Shown: positions 13,151 through 16,470 of the stretch, in pieces
Layout of the letters: every line of letters starts with the position of its first letter
Position numbering within the stretch: the stretch's first letter is position 1
Assembly: GCA_900764955.1 (NCBI GenBank)
Contig: CAAFPY010000061.1
Span: 1-16,470 of the forward strand
Reading direction: 5' to 3'
Origin: an uncultured Collinsella sp.
Lineage (GTDB): Bacteria > Actinomycetota > Coriobacteriia > Coriobacteriales > Coriobacteriaceae
DNA length: 16,470 bases
Program-made: the position numbers and the translations under genes
The notes under the pieces: generated by a model
What the model was told of the DNA's origin: nothing
The model's input: the letters and a program-made list of their open reading frames with translations, nothing else
Databases searched by the model: none

Positions 13151-13600
13151 ATGGGGAAGAGCGAGACGCGCTTGAAGGACGATGCGTTGAAGCGCAAGCG
13201 CGAGCAGGAAATCGTAAGCCAGATGATCGCCTTGTACTGCAAGGGCAATCATTCCGCGCATCGTTCGGCGCCGATGCGAGAGCGGGGCGGCGAGATACAG
13301 CAGGTACAGGAGGGGGCGGCCCTTCGGGAGCGGGGCTCCGGGGAACGGCGGGACCTCTGTCCCGAATGCGCCGAGCTCGAGGCGTATGCCCACGCGCGCA
13401 GCGAGCGCTGCCCGTTCATGGAGGAGAAGACGTTCTGCTCGAATTGCACGGTGCACTGCTACCGACCCGAGATGCGCGAGCGCATCCGCACGGTGATGCG
13501 GTACGCGGGTCCGCGCATGCTCTTCCATCACCCCGTGATGGCGATACGCCATATGCTCGAGTCGCAACGCGAGCGACGGCGCGTCCGCTCATCGCGATAG
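13151..13600 (+). CDS. YgbA-like 'nitrous oxide-stimulated promoter' family protein with an insertion
   Basis: 149 residues of the PF11756 (YgbA_NO) family: EIVSQMIALYCKGNH, LCPECAELEAYAHARSERCPF, TFCSNCTVHCYRPEMRERIRTVMRYAGPRMLFHHPVMAIRHML. Seven cysteines (30, 70, 73, 87, 96, 99, 103) suggest metal or Fe-S binding. E. coli ygbA belongs to the NsrR nitric-oxide regulon and helps recovery from nitrosative stress; the biochemical role is unclear. Residues about 36-67 (SAHRSAPMRERGG...GSGERRD) form an Arg/Gly-rich insert where homologues usually have only a few residues between the first His/Cys region and LCPEC. The start lies 6 nt after the DUF2130 stop, with GAGG 12 nt upstream inside the preceding gene. 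Confidence 0.85.
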   Translation: MGKSETRLKDDALKRKREQEIVSQMIALYCKGNHSAHRSAPMRERGGEIQQVQEGAALRERGSGERRDLCPECAELEAYAHARSERCPFMEEKTFCSNCTVHCYRPEMRERIRTVMRYAGPRMLFHHPVMAIRHMLESQRERRRVRSSR

Positions 13601-13604
13601 AAGA

Positions 13605-13727
13605 AACAATCTGATCTCGAGCGAGAACAACCTGCGTCTGGCGAACAACAAGGCCCAGGGGCCCGGCATCCGCAAACTCACGCGGAGCAACCCCACCATG
13701 AAGGCCGCGTTTGCCGGGGCCCGTGAT
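13605..13727 (+). pseudogene. Duplicated fragment of the DUF2130 gene 3' end
   Basis: 13605-13727 aligns without gaps to about 12935-13057 of the intact gene at a constant offset of 670. In codon register it reads [36 protein letters not shown], against [36 protein letters not shown] in the parent. There is no start codon and no N-terminal part, so it is a remnant of a paralogue or a partial tandem duplication that brackets the YgbA-like gene. Differences are scattered, showing that it is not recent. Confidence 0.85.
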
Positions 13728-13747
13728 GGGCAGGGGCTTTTCGCTGT

Positions 13748-14766
13748 CTACGCGTCCCGCTTGGGCGTGAGCGCAAAGGTCATCACGAGGAGCAATGCCG
13801 TGAAGGCGACGACGAACGGCCAGCGCGTGGAATCTGAGATGCTCGACAGGCCGATGGCGAGCGAGCTGGCGAGCGCGATGGCCGGCGCTGCGGCGCGGCG
13901 GGCGTGCGTGGGCGCGGGGGCATCCTCGCGCAGCGCCCCGCGCAGGGCCTCGATGTAGTACAGCGGCAGGATCAGAATGGTCATTGCCACCACGACCTCG
14001 GAAATGTCGCCGTTGGGAAGCAGTCCGAGAGTGCTCACCACCGTGTGCACCCCCATCCAGAACAACGTGGTGACGAGCGCGATCATGGCGCTCACTACCG
14101 GGAATCGCAGAGTCGGGTTCATGCGGCTCACGGTGTACTCGAACGGCATCATGTGGTGAAACGCTAGGGACTGGGGCATGCGCAGGGTGGCGAGCACCAT
14201 GCCGTTGGCGCCTCCGAGCACGGCGATGAAGGCGATGACGTTGGGCAGCGCACCAGCCTGCTCGCCAAAGAGCTTGACGAACATGAGCGAGAGGCTGGCG
14301 TCGCCCGCCTCGATGACGGTCTGAGGGCCGAGGAAGCACGAGATGCCCACGAAGTACCCCAGATAGAGCACGAGGATGATGATGGGCGCGGCAACGAGGG
14401 CATGTACAGGAAGGTGAAGTTCCAGCCGATGAACGCGGCGCGGCGCGGGCCCAGGAATTCCTCCGCGTAGGCGATCAGGCCCCCGTGGCCGGTGGTGCGC
14501 GCGGCAAAGCGGGCCAGGGTGAGGCCGCCGAAGATGATGGTCGTGGCGGCGAGCAGCATCATGGCAACGCCGAGCGCGACGTTGCCGCCGGTGGCGATGA
14601 GGATGTTGTCGGACTTGAAGAAGATGCCGGAGCCGATGCAGATGCCCACGATCAGGCAGATCGCGGTGAACAGCGAGTAGCGCTTCACCGGGGCCGCGTC
14701 GGCGTTGACGGCGGTGCTCGCGTTGGCGGAGGAGCCTTCGGCGGCGGACTTGGAGGAAGAGGTCAT
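13748..14766 (-). pseudogene. Amino-acid permease (APC family), broken by frameshift and probable internal deletion
   Basis: The intact start (ATG 14766, AGGAAA 5 nt upstream) gives a Ser/Ala-rich tail, then YSLFTAICLIVGICIGSGIFF (TM1 with the APC GSGIF motif), TM2 and the beginning of TM3 (GWNFTFLYMPSL). The frame is then lost around 14385-14405. The remainder reads in another frame to TAG at 13748: APIIILVLYLGYFVG, a loop VFVKLFGEQAG-like, LPNVIAFIAVLGGANG, and three more membrane helices. One missing base (or two extra) explains the frame. The total is only about 339 codons where the family has about 440-470, and a TM3-like segment runs straight into a TM7-like one, so a block of roughly 100 residues also seems deleted. 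It begins 6 nt after modD and was the second gene of that operon. Confidence 0.82.
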
Positions 14767-14772
14767 GGTTTC

Positions 14773-15672
14773 CTATTCCAGGCGTCGCATGCGGACGCTC
14801 ATGTCGATGGGCTTGGCGGTGAAGGGTGCGGTGGTTGCGAGTCCGTCCACGCCGGTGGCGGCATATTCTCCCGCGTTTTCGGGGTTGACGCCCCCGGCGG
14901 AGATGATGGTGAGGCGCGGATCGAGCGCGCGCAGGTTGCCCACCAGTTCGGCGAGCTCGTCGATGGAAACCTTATCGAGCTGGACGCCGTCGACGCCGGC
15001 CCAGGCAACAGCCCCGCGCGAGGCGGCGCAGGCGCGCGTGCAGGCGGCGTTGTGCCATGCGAGGGCGAGAGCCTGCTCGGCGTTCACCTCGACGAACAGC
15101 TTCTTCTCGATGCAACGCGAACGGATTTGGGGCAGATGCTCGATGAACGCGTCGATTCCCCCCATGAACGAGAGGTGATGGTCGAATACGAGGACGGTCT
15201 CGGACAAGCCCAGGCGGTGGGGGAACGCCCCACCCGCGATGGTGGCCTCAACGAGGAGGTCCTTCACGCCCGGCATGCTCTTGCGCGTGGTAAGAATCTC
15301 GCAGGACGGGTTGGCGGCATGCGCGGCGTCGACCATCATGCGGGTCTTGGTGGCCACGGCGGAAAGATGGTCGAAGACGTTGAGGCAGACCTTCCAGGCC
15401 TGATGGAGCTGGGCGGCGGTTCCGCCGATCGTCATGAACGATTGGCCGGCCTCGAGCGCCGTGCCGTCGGGCAGGATGTTGGTGACGACGCATCCGAGTT
15501 TGGTGGCGATGCGCGACGCGACCTCGCCTCCGGCGAGCACGCAGGCCTCGCGGGTGAAGTACTCCATGGCTCCCGTTTGGGCGTCGATTCCCAGAATATG
15601 GCTGGTCAGGTCGATATAAGGCACGTCTTCGGCGATAAGCTCGTCGATGCGCGCGTCGGATAGGGTGACCAT
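14773..15672 (-). CDS. modD: ModD-type quinolinate-phosphoribosyltransferase-like protein
   Basis: 299 residues of the NadC/QPRTase superfamily, closest in pattern to ModD: ATKTRMMVDAAHAANPSCEILTTRKSMPGVKDL (TTRK 128-131), AGGAFPHRLGLSETVLVFDHHLSFMGG, and the C-terminal barrel GVDGVQLDKVS...LTIISAGGVNPENAGEYAATGVDGLATT. NadC makes nicotinate mononucleotide from quinolinate. ModD is a paralogue named from molybdate-transport operons, with no firmly established reaction. Here no molybdate genes are near; instead it heads an operon with an amino-acid permease that is now broken. AAAGGAGG precedes ATG 15672 by 5 nt. Regulation may act through the inverted repeat at 15689-15707. Family membership is sure; the ModD-versus-NadC call is likely. 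Confidence 0.82.
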   Translation of the reverse strand: MVTLSDARIDELIAEDVPYIDLTSHILGIDAQTGAMEYFTREACVLAGGEVASRIATKLGCVVTNILPDGTALEAGQSFMTIGGTAAQLHQAWKVCLNVFDHLSAVATKTRMMVDAAHAANPSCEILTTRKSMPGVKDLLVEATIAGGAFPHRLGLSETVLVFDHHLSFMGGIDAFIEHLPQIRSRCIEKKLFVEVNAEQALALAWHNAACTRACAASRGAVAWAGVDGVQLDKVSIDELAELVGNLRALDPRLTIISAGGVNPENAGEYAATGVDGLATTAPFTAKPIDMSVRMRRLE

Positions 15673-15688
15673 CGGTCCTCCTTTTGAA

Positions 15689-15713
15689 GATTTCTACGGT
15701 GGAAATCGTATCA
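15689..15713 (-). promoter_or_regulatory. modD promoter with overlapping inverted repeat (candidate operator)
   Basis: GATTTC (15689-15694) and GAAATC (15702-15707) form a perfect inverted repeat with a 7-bp centre. On the minus strand TG-A-TACGAT (complement of 15705-15713) is an extended -10 that overlaps one half-site, and the predicted start falls within the repeat. This is typical repressor geometry. The -35 (GCAGGA) is poor. The regulator is unknown. Confidence 0.45.
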
Positions 15714-15752
15714 TTGCCGCACGATTCTCCTGCATCTATCACGCGGAAAAGG

Positions 15753-15794
15753 CATAATGCTGTGTGATATATGACGTCCTGCCTACAAGACGTC
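15753..15794 (+). promoter_or_regulatory. Candidate guaA promoter region with GACGTC direct repeats
   Basis: CATAAT (15753-15758) may be a -10, with CTGCAT (15730-15735) as a weak -35 at 17 bp. Downstream, GACGTCC occurs at 15773-15779 and GACGTCCC at 15789-15796, 16 bp apart. These could be operator sites or chance in GC-rich DNA. Confidence 0.25.
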
Positions 15795-15823
15795 CCGTCG
15801 CGCCCGCCCTTGAAAGGAGACCC

Positions 15824-16470
15824 ATGGATTTGAACAAGCGTCCCGACGACATGGTCCGCATCACCACTCCTGAGCTTGCTCAGGCTTTTATCGAGGAGCA
15901 GGTTGCCGCCTGCCGCGAGCAGATCGGTGATAAGAAGGCCCTTCTGGCCCTGTCCGGCGGTGTTGACTCCTCCGTGGTCGCCGCCCTGCTCATCAAGGCT
16001 ATCGGCAAGCAGCTCATCTGCGTGCACGTTAACCACGGCCTCATGCGCAAGGGCGAGTCCGAGCAGGTCGTCGACGTGTTCCGCAACCAGCTCGACGCCA
16101 ACCTCGTCTACGTTGACGCTACCGACCGTTTCCTGTCCCTGCTCGATGGCGTTGCCGAGCCCGAGGCCAAGCGCAAGATCATCGGCGCTGAGTTCATCCG
16201 CGTGTTTGAGGAGGAGGCCCGCAAGGTCGGCAACGAGGTTTCCTTCCTCGCCCAGGGCACCATTTACCCCGACATTCTCGAGTCCGACGGCGTGAAGGCG
16301 CATCACAACGTTGGCGGCTTGCCCGACGACCTGCAGTTTGAGCTGTGCGAGCCCGTTCGCCTGCTGTATAAGGACGAGGTCCGCGTGGTTGGCCGTGAGC
16401 TTGGCCTGCCCGAGAACATGGTCGAGCGTCAGCCCTTCCCGGGTCCCGGCTTGGGAGTGGCCTGCCTTGG
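15824..16470 (+). CDS. guaA: GMP synthase, ATP-pyrophosphatase subunit only (partial at window edge)
   Basis: The first 215 residues are visible. After a 10-residue lead ([10 protein letters not shown]) comes the ATP-PPase domain: [17 protein letters not shown] (P-loop SGGVDSS, 44-50), [55 protein letters not shown], and [11 protein letters not shown] of the dimerisation domain. It amidates XMP to GMP using ATP and ammonia. The usual N-terminal class I glutaminase domain (about 200 residues) is absent. GAAAGGAG stands just before ATG 15824, and an in-frame stop occurs upstream at 15755, so the short form is real and not a missed start. The glutaminase must be a separate gene, or free ammonia is used. 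It is divergent from modD. The 3' end lies outside the window. Confidence 0.93.
   Translation, partial: MDLNKRPDDMVRITTPELAQAFIEEQVAACREQIGDKKALLALSGGVDSSVVAALLIKAIGKQLICVHVNHGLMRKGESEQVVDVFRNQLDANLVYVDATDRFLSLLDGVAEPEAKRKIIGAEFIRVFEEEARKVGNEVSFLAQGTIYPDILESDGVKAHHNVGGLPDDLQFELCEPVRLLYKDEVRVVGRELGLPENMVERQPFPGPGLGVACL

Noticed and set aside
13709..13744. Terminator for the YgbA-like gene (GCCC-GTGAT-GGGC followed after AGGGGC by TTTT)
   Set aside because: The stem is only four pairs and the T run is separated from it; too weak to annotate.
14485..15663. Long plus-strand open frame of 392 codons opposite modD and the permease
   Set aside because: Gly/Arg/Glu-rich antisense shadow of GC-rich genes. 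The minus strand encodes recognisable ModD and APC proteins with good ribosome sites.
1..16470. tRNA, rRNA or riboswitch
   Set aside because: No tRNA cloverleaf with a TTCGANNC arm, no rRNA and no recognisable riboswitch core was found by reading both strands.

Overview
The window looks like a chromosomal stretch of a GC-rich anaerobic actinobacterium, most likely of the class Coriobacteriia (Collinsella-like). This is inferred from high GC, strong AAGGAGG-type ribosome sites, rubrerythrin, and the gene repertoire. It was not established by a search. Most of the DNA is GC-rich. The block at about 5.4-10.2 kb is visibly poorer in GC and looks like an acquired defence cassette.

Left part (1-5.3 kb). 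An unusual XRE-type HTH / PLP aminotransferase fusion is followed by rlmH (23S rRNA methyltransferase). A GC-rich structured spacer comes next, then rubrerythrin on the minus strand with its own terminator and a candidate operator. A 490-bp non-coding stretch holds a perfect 26-bp inverted repeat, and leads to a protein with a DUF559/Vsr-like nuclease fold. A nicotinamidase-like gene lies on the minus strand.

Defence cassette (5.37-10.21 kb). Two convergent genes overlap at their stop codons. The first is a single reading frame joining a Sau3AI/MutH-type GATC endonuclease to a cytosine-C5 methyltransferase. The second is an AIPR-family (abortive infection) protein with an N-terminal PD-(D/E)xK-like domain. 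Each gene has its own outer promoter. In both promoters GATC, the expected recognition site of the enzyme, lies in or beside the core elements. The restriction-modification promoter is also framed by a perfect 18-bp inverted repeat whose arms each contain a GAAC-N4-GTTC (LexA/SOS-like) core. The methyltransferase part is thrown out of frame at a run of nine G, just before its conserved C-terminus. The correct C-terminus follows in another frame, so this is phase variation, recent inactivation or a sequencing error.

Right part (10.4-16.5 kb). A small HIRAN protein and a GNAT acetyltransferase come first. A DUF2130 coiled-coil / nuclease-fold protein follows, tightly coupled to a YgbA-like cysteine-rich protein carrying an unusual insertion. 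Next are a duplicated fragment of the DUF2130 3' end and a broken amino-acid permease that has lost its middle. ModD (NadC-like) shares an operon with that permease. At the window edge is guaA, encoding only the ATP-pyrophosphatase part of GMP synthase; the glutaminase domain is not in this gene.

No rRNA, tRNA, CRISPR array, transposase or integrase was recognised.
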